From NCBI GenBank assembly GCA_016717325.1, contig JADKFV010000014.1, positions 1-64,000 of the forward strand: a stretch of 64,000 bases of DNA. Direction: 5' to 3'. This document shows, one piece after another, positions 38,225 through 48,262 of this stretch. The number at the start of each line of letters is the position of its first letter. The stretch's first letter is position 1. The notes below the pieces were generated by a model. The model ran no database searches. It was not told where the DNA came from and was given only the letters and a program-made list of their open reading frames with translations. Both the position numbers and the translations under genes were made by a program. This stretch comes from Bacteroidota bacterium (GTDB taxonomy: Bacteria > Bacteroidota > Bacteroidia > AKYH767-A > OLB10).

Positions 38225-40060
38225 TTATTCCACCGTAACCGATTTGGCTAAATTACGAGGTTGGTCAACATTGCAACCGCGCATTACGGCAATGTGGTAC
38301 GATAGTAATTGTAATGGAACTACAGCCACGAGCGGAACAAGTATATCATCTGTTTCGGGAATTTCGATTACGTAATCGGCAAATTGTTTTACCACATCAT
38401 CGCCCTCGGTAACAATAGCAATAATATTTCCTTTGCGCGCTTTTACTTCCTGTATGTTGCTTACTACTTTTTCGTAAGAAGAATTTTTCGTGGCAATAAC
38501 AACCACAGGCATATGTTCATCTATCAGGGCAATTGGTCCATGTTTCATTTCGGCAGCAGGATAACCTTCGGCATGTATGTACGATATTTCTTTTAATTTC
38601 AATGCGCCTTCGAGTGCGACCGGAAAACCATATCCCCTGCCGAGGTACAAAAAGTTGCGTGCATCTTTATATTTTGCAGCAAGTTCCTTTATCGAATCGT
38701 TGAGCAATAAAACTTTTTCTATTTTCTTAGGAATGCTTTCCAACTCATACAAATACTCGCGCAATTTCGATTCGGTAATAGTGCCTTTTTTATATGCAAG
38801 TTGCAATGCCATTAAAGTAAGTACTGTAACCTGTGCAGTAAATGCCTTGGTAGATGCCACACCAATTTCGGGGCCGGCATGTGTATACGCACCTGCATGT
38901 GTGGCACGTGGAATTGAAGAACCCACCACATTGCACACACCAAATATGGTTGCACCTTTTTGTTTGGCGAGTTCTATGGCGGCCAGTGTATCGGCAGTTT
39001 CGCCCGACTGTGAAATGGCTATCACCACATCGTCCTCATGTATTACAGGATTGCGATAACGAAACTCCGAAGCATATTCTACTTCAACAGGAATACGTGC
39101 AAGGTCTTCTATCAAGTACTCGGCAACAAGGCCCGCATGCCACGATGTGCCACATGCTGCAATAATAATGCGCTTGGCATTCATAAATTTTTGCTCGTAC
39201 TGAGCCACACCACCAAGTCGCAAACGTCCTGTTTTGGCATCGAACCGACCACGCATACTGTCCCATATAGAATGTGGCTGCTCAAAAATTTCTTTCATCA
39301 TAAAGTGATCGTAACCACCTTTTTCTATGGCTTCCATTTTCAATTCCAACTCATGAATGAAAGGGGTTTTCAATTCGTTCTGAATTGTCTTTATTGTTAA
39401 TTCACCATCGGTAACTATTACCATTTCGTTATCGTCAACGTACACTACATTTTTTGTGTACTCCACAATAGGCGTGGCATCGCTGGCAATAAAATATTCG
39501 CCTTCGCCAATTCCCAAAACTATGGGGCTGCCTTTACGTGCTGCAATAAGTTGGTTGTTGTGTTTTTTCGAAATGATAACAATGGCATAAGCCCCTACCA
39601 CTTCGAGCAATGCTATACGCACTGCATGTTCAAGTTCTACATTTTCGGTGTCGTAAATTTCCTCTATTAAATGTATCAGCACTTCGGTGTCGGTATCGCT
39701 TTGAAAAGTGTGGCCTTTTAGCAACAATGCTTTTTTTATGCTATCGTAATTTTCTATAATGCCATTGTGTATGATGGCAAAATTTTCCGACTCGGAATAA
39801 TGTGGATGTGCATTTCTATCATTAGGTTCGCCATGTGTGGCCCAACGTGTATGGCCCATGCCTATTTTTCCTGAGAGATTTTTACCCTCAACATATTTCA
39901 TAAGTTCGCTCACTTTGCCGGCTTTCTTATACACTGCCAACTCGCCATTAAGCAATGCCACTCCTGCACTATCGTATCCGCGATATTCTAATCGCTGTAA
40001 TCCTTTAATTATAATTGGGTAAGCCTCACGATACCCTATATATGCTACTATTCCACACAT
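38225..40060 (-). CDS. glmS: Glutamine-fructose-6-phosphate aminotransferase
   Basis: A 611-residue enzyme that makes glucosamine-6-phosphate from fructose-6-phosphate and glutamine, the first step toward UDP-GlcNAc for peptidoglycan and surface glycans. The start MCGIVAYIGYREA exposes the catalytic Cys2 after methionine removal. The glutaminase half has HTRWATHGEPNDRNAHPH (near residue 70). Two SIS domains follow, with ACGTS (302-306), SQSGETADT (350-358), GRGYGFPVALEGALKLKEISY and the C-terminal DQPRNLAKSVTVE that carries ammonia to the active site. The frame is intact. A TAACTTTG -7 box lies 31 bases upstream. No glmS ribozyme-like structure is visible before the start. Confidence 0.97.
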   Translation of the reverse strand: MCGIVAYIGYREAYPIIIKGLQRLEYRGYDSAGVALLNGELAVYKKAGKVSELMKYVEGKNLSGKIGMGHTRWATHGEPNDRNAHPHYSESENFAIIHNGIIENYDSIKKALLLKGHTFQSDTDTEVLIHLIEEIYDTENVELEHAVRIALLEVVGAYAIVIISKKHNNQLIAARKGSPIVLGIGEGEYFIASDATPIVEYTKNVVYVDDNEMVIVTDGELTIKTIQNELKTPFIHELELKMEAIEKGGYDHFMMKEIFEQPHSIWDSMRGRFDAKTGRLRLGGVAQYEQKFMNAKRIIIAACGTSWHAGLVAEYLIEDLARIPVEVEYASEFRYRNPVIHEDDVVIAISQSGETADTLAAIELAKQKGATIFGVCNVVGSSIPRATHAGAYTHAGPEIGVASTKAFTAQVTVLTLMALQLAYKKGTITESKLREYLYELESIPKKIEKVLLLNDSIKELAAKYKDARNFLYLGRGYGFPVALEGALKLKEISYIHAEGYPAAEMKHGPIALIDEHMPVVVIATKNSSYEKVVSNIQEVKARKGNIIAIVTEGDDVVKQFADYVIEIPETDDILVPLVAVVPLQLLSYHIAVMRGCNVDQPRNLAKSVTVE

Positions 40061-40478
40061 CTGTAATTTGTATTTTTAATTTTTCGAATGGCAAAGTTAG
40101 CAACTAAAGTGTAAAACAGAAACCTTACACTTTCACTCGCCAAAGAATAACGTGATTATAACTTTTTGGTAATAAAGTAAATGGTTTTGCTTTATCATAT
40201 TTGAATACATTTGTTTGTGTTTGGGTTAAAAGTTATTTTAAAATGTTAAATGAATAGCAGTGATTTAATTTTTAAAAAAATCTTGCTCAAGCCATTTTCC
40301 TTTATAGATTTACATGCCAATAATTTTTTTTGGCATCCCGACCGAAGTGTCGGGAGCATAAAAAAAATACAACATTTCTTTTCGAAAAAAGAAAATCTTT
40401 ATGCAAATGTAGTACAGAAAATTTTGTTCAGAAATAAACGTATCTCTAGTGTTTTTAACTTTAAAAAAAATTAAATTT
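40061..40478. other. Intergenic region between glmS and the beta-helix protein
   Basis: A divergent spacer of 418 bases. It carries the putative glmS -7 box (TAACTTTG on the minus strand, 40092-40099), a TACATTTG at 40206-40213 that could serve the + strand gene but lies 265 bases away, and one GGCATCCCGACCGAAGTGTCGGGA palindrome at 40332-40355. An open frame from 40250 covers that repeat and has no other support. Confidence 0.55.
40092..40099 (-). promoter_or_regulatory. Putative -7 box of glmS
   Basis: Read on the minus strand this is TAACTTTG followed by C, a full match to TAnnTTTG, 31 bases upstream of the glmS ATG. The -33 element is not clear. Confidence 0.45.
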
Positions 40479-43400
40479 ATGAAAAATTCTATCGCAGCAA
40501 TTCAGCAAACAAGGAATCTTCTACTCATCAGCATTTTAATTATCAGCAACATCGCACATGCACAATGGACACAAATGGGGCCCGGGGCTGGCGGGCAAGA
40601 GCGGGCTGTATACTTGCGCGACAAAGGGCTGGGTAGCTTTGATTTTTATGTTGGCTCCGATGTTAGCGGTGTATGGCGCACCACAGGATTAAATACGAAT
40701 AATTGGGCCAACCCTGCATCTTACAACTACGATTTCATTAGCGATCATGAACCTATGCGTTTTATAAACGAGTTTTATGCACCCAATCAATATACTTCAG
40801 ATTTTTTATTTGTTACTAACCGAAGTGGCATACACAAATTAAATGCGGCAACTAATGCTTTGCCTATGCAAAAATTATGGGGAACAGGTCAACCTTTTGT
40901 AAACGATATTTTTATAAGTGCCGAACATACTGCAGGTGTGCATACATTGTATTTTGTAACAGGTAACGAAAGGGTAGACAATAGAATGAATCACAAAGAT
41001 GATAATACAAACGATTTTTATTGGGGTACTTTAGATGCAGCTACAGAAACAACAATATCAAACATCAATTCCATAAAGTTAAATAATTTACTAATCAGGC
41101 CACACGTATATTGCATGCATGTGGATGAAAAAAATCTAACAGACCAAACCGATGATGAGTTTATGCTTGGTACCGACTCAGGATTGTATAAGTTTACTTT
41201 ACAGCAAGCAATTGATGCAGTAGCCAATAGTGGAGGTGTGTTGCCAAGCTCCACGCAAATAGGATGGCCTTACCTGAGTGGTGTTATTGACTCTTACGAT
41301 ACCATTGACAAAGGTAACTTATTGGCCGTTACCGATATAATGAGGTACAATAGTTTACAAGCTCCAAACGACTTCATGATTACCATTTACGGACTGGGAG
41401 TTTTCTATTGGGATAATTCTACAGGAACATGGCAATGGCAAATGAATAAATTGGAAGGAAGACAACAAGGAAATAATAGTACTATAATCTTCTATGATGG
41501 TAATTTAATAAATAATCTTGACCATGCGAATAATTTTACTCGCATTCTACCTGTTAATTACGCAGGTACAACTACACGCCAGGGATATCTACTATTCAAT
41601 GAAGAACCGCTAAAAGAAATTACTAATGGAAAGGCATACATTGGAATTTTCTACAGCCCCGTTATCAGCAACGTAGATATACGACCTAAAGGTGATTGGG
41701 TTGCATTGAGTGCCAGCACAAATATGATTAACAACGATTACGGATGGAATACTACAAGGCCCTGCAGTAATAGAAATGGTATGTTACTGCTACCCGACAA
41801 TCGATTGATTGTTGGCGCATCGGGAAATATTTTTGTTACCAAAGACCCAATAACAAATAATACCGGCACTGTAAAATGGCAACAAGTATATACTAGTACA
41901 GTAGCATCTTCAATCCTTGATTTGCCGGAATACCAACACCGAGGTTATGTAAACACTGCTAACAAAACAATATATCCGGCAACCGATAACGAAATATGGA
42001 TTGGTCAGGCCGACAGGTTAGTTTTTAAATCGGACGATGGTGTTAATGGGTTTTACGATATTGAAAATCCTGCAACACCTTACACAATTACTTACACCGG
42101 AACCAATAGTAATATTCCAAAAACTGATTGCTGGTTTATTACAAACAACAAAGTGGATGCAGCAGACCAAAATGTTTATATTGGCATTGGCGAAGGGTTT
42201 GCAACCAATGTTGGTAACGGACATGTAATGCAAGTAAACAAAAACCAAACAAACATTTTTCAACTTGGTGACCAAATACTTGGAGGAGATCCGGTTAAAA
42301 TTATGTTCACCAAAAATGGTCTCTCTTCTCAAAAGTATTTACTGTCTAACGATTTAATAACTCTAAATCATAGAAAAAGAATCAGGTGTTTACAAGGCAG
42401 TGTATGGACGCCCAATACATTGAATACAGTCCCACCATTGGCAAACAATTATGAAGTGCGCGATTTTGTGGTATCAAAAGATGGAACTAAATTATTTGCC
42501 ATTATTGAAAGTGGAAATGTTACAAAATTTTATAGATTTACAAATATTAATGCAACAACGTGGACTGAAGATTGTTCGGATGTTGTTATTAATAATGCCG
42601 ATTTATCGCCAAGAATATTGAAATTGTATTACTATGATAATGGCACAAAATTTAAAGTGCTTTGTGGAACCGCGCCCAATTCAATTAATTTAGCAACCTC
42701 CAATCTGTACGAAGTTTACGATAGCAACATAATTAACCCCTTGTGTACTATCACGGCTATTAATAATACGGGGGTCATTTTATTTTTTCAAAACTTAAAC
42801 TACGATGAAGGCGATGCAACAGATGGCGGAATCACGGCCATTGAAGTAAACGAGCATTTAAATGTGATTTATGTTGCAGCAATGCGTTACGAACCACCTG
42901 CAATAGTTTCATCACATATATACCGTGCAACTTATGACCCATCTAACGGCAACATAAACGCAAATTCATGGACCGATGTTTCTAATTTCATGCACAACAA
43001 AGCAGTAATAGCCATGTCAACAAATGGTCGCTCGGTGTGCAACGAATCTGTTTATGCTTGCCTGCGAGGGTTAGGAGGTTGGAAATTAGATTTGCCACAA
43101 GGTACCGTAAATCAAATTACTCAAGCAGACTTTAGCAGTTCCACGTCTATAACCAAAAGCGGCCTCCTTTCTGGACCAGTTGTTTGCGGTACTTCGATTG
43201 TAACTATCGATGGTGCCAATATTGGTATCACCGACCCAACCGTTACAATAACAGTAGTTGCCGGACAAACACTAAACATAATTAATGGAGCAAGCCTGTT
43301 TGCCTGTGGCGATATGTGGCAAGGCATTATAAACAATGGTGGTACGGTAAATATTACGAATAGCACGGTGGAAGATGCGATAATAGCAATGGACACTAAA

Positions 43401-45554
43401 AACAGTGGGCAGTTTAGTTTTAGCAACTCCACTTTCGACCATAATTATATTACGCTAAAAATACAAAATGGTGATTATGCAAATATGCTTACAGGAAAAA
43501 TTACCGGTTGCTCATTCAAATGTACAGGTGGGCCAATTACTAAAGCGCCACACATTAATGAGTTGCCCCGTTATCATATCTTTGGTGTTGATTTACAAAA
43601 TTTGACAGTAGGTGATGCAAACAATATTTTGTTGCAAAATAATTTTGGCCCTGCCACTTTTGGTATCTATGCCCTTACCGAAAATTTGACGGTGGTTAAT
43701 AATAAATTTGAAGGGACTTTTGCTGCAACCAATTTCCAAAAAGCGCAAACAGCCATTTACACCAATACAAATTTCGAAGGCGATGTAATGCAAAAATTGA
43801 ATGGAATAGTTATAGGTGGTAGTGGGCTCGAAATAAATACATTTAACGATTATCAAAATGGTGTGGTAATGTACAATACCGGTGAACCCATAGTAAAAGA
43901 AAACACTTTTACAAAATGTCTACAAGCTGTTGAAGCCGTATCATGCGGCTATGCACTGGCATTGGGCACAGGCAATGCAAATTTTAATGATAATAATTTT
44001 AACAACTGCATCTTTGGCATCTATTGCCGCGAAAGCCAAGGCACACCAAAAATTGTGTTGAATAAATTTAATATAAACAAACAATACAATATTGACGAGT
44101 ATGGATTGGAAGCCATACGTGTAGAAAATATTATGCAAGATGCCTTTCCAATTGTAAAAGAGAACGAAATAAACAATATGGCAATTGGCATACACCTCCG
44201 GAATGTAATTGAAGCGCAAGTACGATTCAATCATTATACAACACAAATTACAAATGCCGATATAGCTTTACTAAACTTGCCCAACATTGGCGTATGGATA
44301 GAAAATTGTACCAACAGTTCTATTATAGAAAATACTATTGAACGATTGGGTACAGATGTAAGTGCCGATGCCGAAAAAGATTTGATGCAAGGAATAAATA
44401 TGGACATAAGTACAAACTGCGTACTCCACCTAAACAACACCACAAACATGGGCACCGACATAAACGTGATTGCCGACTGCAACCCCGCTACCATAAGTTG
44501 CAACAATATGACAAGCAGCAACCGTGGAATTAATTTTGATAATGCCAGCATAGTAACAGGCAATAATTACTACGACAACTCCACAGCCAGCGACAATACT
44601 TGGAATGGCGATTATCTTGGCAACTTAAATGAAAGAATTAGTGGGGGATTTAATAATCTTGCATTAATCGACTGGTACCACCAAGGCGATGATATACAAG
44701 GCAACATGTTTGCACCGCATAATCATAGCAATGCAATAAACCCTGCAATATTTGCCTCAAGCAATGGTTGCCCCGAATCATCACCAGATAATTCCGCATT
44801 AAAAAGCGCACAAAATGCTGCACTAAATTTAGCACAGTATGACGAGTTTATTACACAAAATAGATATGCCGATGATGCCAGCGCATTTTCAATTTTACTA
44901 AATGATAGTAACATGCGCGATAGCCTTACAAATTTGTACGGCTATATAAATAACTGGTACAATTATTTGAGTACAGCAAATATTGGCAAATTTGAAGAAA
45001 TACAAAAGTTGCTTGCTGCCAATAATAAACAAGCAGCAATTAATAAAGCAAACACAATAATTGCAAGCAGTATTATTTATCAAAATTTAAAAACACTTTC
45101 ATTACTTTTTGCAAATAATTTAATTAGTACTGATAGCATACCAAAAGATAGCAGTGTTGTTTTTGCGTTAAACGAAATAGCCGACCAAGACCCAACAACA
45201 GGAGGCAAAGCAGTTTGGATTGCAAGAGCAATTTTGAAAAAAGATATTTTTGCTATTGGTAATAACTCCAGCAGAACTAAAAACGAAACGAAAGAAAATA
45301 TAGGTATTGAAAAGGCAGTAGTGACAATAAAACCGAATCCTGCCAACAAAGATATTACTGTGACAAGTAATGAAATAATGAAAAAAATCGTAATTGATAA
45401 CATGCAAGGTGAGAATGTAAAACAAATAAAATTAACAGAAAATGAACACAGTATTGAAATTAATATCTCCAGTTTAACATCGGGTGTATACGTAGTAAAA
45501 TGTTTTCTCGAAAACGACAATTATGTTTACACTAAATTGGTTGTAACCAAATAA
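40479..45554 (+). CDS. Large secreted beta-propeller/beta-helix protein with T9SS sorting domain
   Basis: A protein of 1691 residues, the largest here. The ATG at 40479 gives a signal peptide (MKNSIAAIQQTRNLLLISIL...AHAQ); GTG at 40449 would add ten residues and is less likely. The first half (to about residue 880) has WTQMGPGAGGQERAVYL, VGSDVSGVWRTT and GSVWTP-like repeats suggesting sortilin-type beta-propellers. From about residue 930 to 1390 it becomes a right-handed parallel beta-helix, with NNGGTVNITNSTVEDAI and many short turns such as FNDNNFNNCIFGIYC. Residues 1600-1691 form a T9SS type A sorting domain (KPNPANKDITVTSN ... SSLTSGVYVVKC). It would be exported to the cell surface; beta-helices of this kind often bind or cleave polysaccharides, but no catalytic site is visible. 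Confidence 0.87.
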   Translation: MKNSIAAIQQTRNLLLISILIISNIAHAQWTQMGPGAGGQERAVYLRDKGLGSFDFYVGSDVSGVWRTTGLNTNNWANPASYNYDFISDHEPMRFINEFYAPNQYTSDFLFVTNRSGIHKLNAATNALPMQKLWGTGQPFVNDIFISAEHTAGVHTLYFVTGNERVDNRMNHKDDNTNDFYWGTLDAATETTISNINSIKLNNLLIRPHVYCMHVDEKNLTDQTDDEFMLGTDSGLYKFTLQQAIDAVANSGGVLPSSTQIGWPYLSGVIDSYDTIDKGNLLAVTDIMRYNSLQAPNDFMITIYGLGVFYWDNSTGTWQWQMNKLEGRQQGNNSTIIFYDGNLINNLDHANNFTRILPVNYAGTTTRQGYLLFNEEPLKEITNGKAYIGIFYSPVISNVDIRPKGDWVALSASTNMINNDYGWNTTRPCSNRNGMLLLPDNRLIVGASGNIFVTKDPITNNTGTVKWQQVYTSTVASSILDLPEYQHRGYVNTANKTIYPATDNEIWIGQADRLVFKSDDGVNGFYDIENPATPYTITYTGTNSNIPKTDCWFITNNKVDAADQNVYIGIGEGFATNVGNGHVMQVNKNQTNIFQLGDQILGGDPVKIMFTKNGLSSQKYLLSNDLITLNHRKRIRCLQGSVWTPNTLNTVPPLANNYEVRDFVVSKDGTKLFAIIESGNVTKFYRFTNINATTWTEDCSDVVINNADLSPRILKLYYYDNGTKFKVLCGTAPNSINLATSNLYEVYDSNIINPLCTITAINNTGVILFFQNLNYDEGDATDGGITAIEVNEHLNVIYVAAMRYEPPAIVSSHIYRATYDPSNGNINANSWTDVSNFMHNKAVIAMSTNGRSVCNESVYACLRGLGGWKLDLPQGTVNQITQADFSSSTSITKSGLLSGPVVCGTSIVTIDGANIGITDPTVTITVVAGQTLNIINGASLFACGDMWQGIINNGGTVNITNSTVEDAIIAMDTKNSGQFSFSNSTFDHNYITLKIQNGDYANMLTGKITGCSFKCTGGPITKAPHINELPRYHIFGVDLQNLTVGDANNILLQNNFGPATFGIYALTENLTVVNNKFEGTFAATNFQKAQTAIYTNTNFEGDVMQKLNGIVIGGSGLEINTFNDYQNGVVMYNTGEPIVKENTFTKCLQAVEAVSCGYALALGTGNANFNDNNFNNCIFGIYCRESQGTPKIVLNKFNINKQYNIDEYGLEAIRVENIMQDAFPIVKENEINNMAIGIHLRNVIEAQVRFNHYTTQITNADIALLNLPNIGVWIENCTNSSIIENTIERLGTDVSADAEKDLMQGINMDISTNCVLHLNNTTNMGTDINVIADCNPATISCNNMTSSNRGINFDNASIVTGNNYYDNSTASDNTWNGDYLGNLNERISGGFNNLALIDWYHQGDDIQGNMFAPHNHSNAINPAIFASSNGCPESSPDNSALKSAQNAALNLAQYDEFITQNRYADDASAFSILLNDSNMRDSLTNLYGYINNWYNYLSTANIGKFEEIQKLLAANNKQAAINKANTIIASSIIYQNLKTLSLLFANNLISTDSIPKDSSVVFALNEIADQDPTTGGKAVWIARAILKKDIFAIGNNSSRTKNETKENIGIEKAVVTIKPNPANKDITVTSNEIMKKIVIDNMQGENVKQIKLTENEHSIEINISSLTSGVYVVKCFLENDNYVYTKLVVTK

Positions 45555-45565
45555 TTTTATTTTGA

Positions 45566-47083
45566 ATGAAAAATTTTATTTGTTGCTGGATACTTATTTT
45601 AGTATCCAGTTTATGCTGCGCACAAAAAAGAAACAATGCATGGATTTTTGGCAACAATGCAAAGTTGCTTTTTACTAACAATAGCGTTACAGTAGATAGT
45701 GCCATTTGCAATACAAGGGGAACTTGTTCAGCTATTTGTGATACAAGCGGTGATTTGCTTTTTTACACATATAACTTAACTGCTGTGCCTAATTTTTATG
45801 GAACTTATATACGCAACAAAATGGATTCTGCAATTCAAAATAGTTACTCGATCTATAGTAGAGCATGGTATAAACAGCATGTAATTATTCCATTGCCTAA
45901 TAATGATAGCATGTATTATTTGATTCATGCACCAGTAACTGGCAACAATGGTTTTTACTACTCCATAATAGATATGAGTCAAGACAGCGGGCGTGGTGCA
46001 GTAATACAAAAAAATGTACAATTACAAGGTGCTAATTTTTATGCTAATGATGGCATCACCGCCATTAAACATGGCAATGGAAGAGATTGTTGGGTGATGG
46101 TGAAGGATTGCTATGGCATCAAAAATAATTTATACTTTTTTTATTTGGTTTCTCCAACTGGTATTCAGTTCGACCATGTTCAGGCAATTGGTGATTCAAT
46201 CAAAACAAATATACTTAGAATTGAAGCCTCAGATGATGGAAGTAAAGTTGCTTTAATTACAGCTATGGGCTACATTAGTATATTTAATTATGATAGGTGC
46301 ACAGGAATGTTATCAAATGAAATTTCAATTGAAAAAGATGCTTTACTTGGAAGCCTTGCCCCGTGGTATTGGGATTGCGAACTATCTCCCAACAAACGCT
46401 ACTTATATGTAAGCCAAGCATACAGCGATTTCGATACTACTAATTATTTATTGCGGTTTGATTTGCAAGCTCCTAATATTGCTGCAAGTAGAGATACATT
46501 GTATGCCGGAGAAGAAAGTGCCGTTGCAGGCTTAATAGAGCTTGCTCCCGATGGTAAAATATATTGGGCTTGTGCATACAATCCTCCCAATACATTTTTT
46601 TATCCTTACCCCGATAGCACACATAATTACATAACAGATAATTTAAGTGTTATCAATTATCCCGATAGTAGTTTTTGCGATTTTCAGCCCTTCTCTTTTT
46701 ACCTCGGTGGCAAGCGTACGTATTATGGCTTGCCCAATAATCCTAATTATGGGTTAGGGCGGCTTTACGGTTCACCTTGTGATACTTTGCAGTGGACAAA
46801 CCTCACCCCTAACCCCTCTCCAAGTGGAGAGGGGAAACTCTACGCCACATACATATCGGCTTGGGAGAAGTTATTTATTAATGCAAGTGGATTAAAAGGG
46901 AAGAATGTAACGGTGAGTGTATACGATGGGCGGGGAGTATTGGTAAGGGCACAAAATTTTGTGCCCTTACATAACGGTTACGCTACAGTAGATGTAGATT
47001 GTAGTGGTTGGAGTGATGGGTTGTATGTTGTACATTTACAAACGGAAAAGGAAGTGTTGAGTACTAAGTTTGTTAAAGAATAA
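45566..47083 (+). CDS. Secreted propeller-like protein with T9SS sorting domain
   Basis: A 505-residue exported protein. It starts with a signal peptide (MKNFICCWILILVSSLCCAQ) and the pattern NNAWIFGNNAKLLF, common in Bacteroidota propeller proteins whose repeats end in DGDLLFYT-like strands (here TSGDLLFYTYNLT). The middle, to about residue 400, is WD40/propeller-like (SPNKRYLYVSQ, LAPDGKIYWA). The C-terminus (NVTVSVYDGRGVLVRAQNF ... SGWSDGLYVVHLQ ... STKFVKE) is a T9SS type A sorting domain. Between the two parts, bases 46800-46838 are an inverted repeat translated as LTPNPSPSGEG. Eleven bases separate it from the preceding gene, so they are probably one transcript. Confidence 0.83.
   Translation: MKNFICCWILILVSSLCCAQKRNNAWIFGNNAKLLFTNNSVTVDSAICNTRGTCSAICDTSGDLLFYTYNLTAVPNFYGTYIRNKMDSAIQNSYSIYSRAWYKQHVIIPLPNNDSMYYLIHAPVTGNNGFYYSIIDMSQDSGRGAVIQKNVQLQGANFYANDGITAIKHGNGRDCWVMVKDCYGIKNNLYFFYLVSPTGIQFDHVQAIGDSIKTNILRIEASDDGSKVALITAMGYISIFNYDRCTGMLSNEISIEKDALLGSLAPWYWDCELSPNKRYLYVSQAYSDFDTTNYLLRFDLQAPNIAASRDTLYAGEESAVAGLIELAPDGKIYWACAYNPPNTFFYPYPDSTHNYITDNLSVINYPDSSFCDFQPFSFYLGGKRTYYGLPNNPNYGLGRLYGSPCDTLQWTNLTPNPSPSGEGKLYATYISAWEKLFINASGLKGKNVTVSVYDGRGVLVRAQNFVPLHNGYATVDVDCSGWSDGLYVVHLQTEKEVLSTKFVKE
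46800..46838 (+). repeat. In-frame palindromic repeat encoding LTPNPSPSGEG
   Basis: CCCCTCTCC-AAGT-GGAGAGGGG forms a nine-base-pair stem with a four-base loop, preceded by CCTCACCCCTAA. Both sequence and peptide match a repeat type known to recur in Bacteroidota genomes. It sits exactly between the propeller and the sorting domain of the host protein without breaking the frame. Confidence 0.8.
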
Positions 47084-47258
47084 GAAATACGCCCAACGCT
47101 CACCCGTAACCCTGAAGGGTGCCAATGTATCGTATAAAAGAAAATTTTGTTAGCACTTGTGGCAGAATCCCTTGAGGCCTGCACCGACCGCAGTGTCGGT
47201 GGGCAGGGGTGCGAAGTGCCGAATGAAACTAAAAATTAATATGTAATAAAATAATAAT

Positions 47259-47645
47259 ATGTTGAATACAATAAACTCCCGCGCAGCGGTAAAAAAAATC
47301 CTCCTTCTAATTCTTCTTTTTGTATCGCTACAAGCCATGCAAAAAGCAACAGCACAACCATGCAACTTACCCATTATGAATATGCACACAGTGTATATTT
47401 TTACCACAAAAACAAACCACACGGTGGAAGAAGTGATGGGAACAAAATTAAACCCCATGCTTTTTAATTTTGTATTTGTAAAAACCGAAGAGCAACTTGC
47501 TACAATAAAACAACAAGCTATCGACAAAAAACTTTCGAGCACAGTTTTTGTTTTTTTCGGTAACGGTAAGGCTATACGTTACTGCAATGTGGAGGAGTTT
47601 GTAAAGGCTGTAGAGAATAAAGTGGAGTTGAAGGTTGAGTATTGA
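47259..47645 (+). CDS. Small secreted protein of unknown function
   Basis: A 128-residue protein that I do not recognise. A signal peptide is visible (KKILLLILLFVSLQAMQKATAQ), so it is exported. The mature part of about 95 residues alternates strands and helices (MHTVYIFTTKTNHTVEEVMG, ATIKQQAIDKKLSSTVFVFFG, GKAIRYCNVEEFVKAVENK), a small alpha/beta fold somewhat like thioredoxin in pattern but with no CxxC motif. The first eleven residues before the signal peptide may be too long; no nearer ATG exists in frame. It lies 175 bases after the preceding cargo gene. Confidence 0.55.
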   Translation: MLNTINSRAAVKKILLLILLFVSLQAMQKATAQPCNLPIMNMHTVYIFTTKTNHTVEEVMGTKLNPMLFNFVFVKTEEQLATIKQQAIDKKLSSTVFVFFGNGKAIRYCNVEEFVKAVENKVELKVEY

Positions 47646-48262
47646 AACATCATTTTTTCCCGCAGATTTCCGCTGATAAAATTCAACGCTGATAAACGCA
47701 GATAAATTCATAGGCGACAAAAAAATCTGCGGTATTCCATCTGCGAAAATCTGCGCTATCTGCGGGAGCAATTTTTTTCCCGCAGATTTCCGCTGATAAA
47801 ATTCAACGCTGATAAACGCAGATAAATTCATAGGCGACAAAAAAAAATCTGCGGTATTCCATCTGCGAAAATCTGCGCTATCTGCGGGAGCAATTTTTTC
47901 CCCGCAGATTTCCGCTAATAAAATTCAACGCTGATAAATGCAGATAAATTCATAGGCGACAAAAAAAAATCTTCGGTATTCCATCTGCGAAAATCTGCGC
48001 TATCTGCGGGAGAAAATTTTTCAATGTAACCACTTGCAAAACCTCTTTCCTTTCATGATTAAAAAAAATTCACCTTTCGTAAATTTGTAATGTCATGAGT
48101 TACCAATATCAACTTGGAACAAATCAAAAGGGTTTATGATTGCTGAAGTAGGAGTGTTACCAAGAACAAAATCGTCTTCATTTTTTTTCAACTGCTATAG
48201 TGAAACAAGCAAAATTAAACTTACGAATCGAAAAATATTTTTAAAATCAAATATGCTCCGTA
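47646..48262 (+). repeat. Three tandem copies of a ~120-bp repeat
   Basis: There is no gene here. Copies begin at about 47661, 47781 and 47903 (spacing 120 and 122 bases), each starting CGCAGATTTCCGCT and ending ATCTGCGCTATCTGCGGGAG; the start and end arms are partly complementary (CCGCAGA and TCTGCGG), so each copy can fold. Differences are mainly A-run length and single bases (CGGTATT versus TCGGTATT context in copy 3). The remainder, to 48262, is AT-rich with nothing recognisable. Minus-strand frames crossing the copies are artefacts. Confidence 0.88.

Noticed and set aside
38225..40110. glmS ribozyme or riboswitch upstream of glmS
   Set aside because: Only about 40 bases of AT-rich leader lie between the putative -7 box and the ATG, with no conserved core of that ribozyme.
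47448..47840. A 130-codon minus-strand frame over the 120-bp repeats
   Set aside because: It is formed by the tandem repeat (the peptide repeats itself) and overlaps a better-supported + strand gene.
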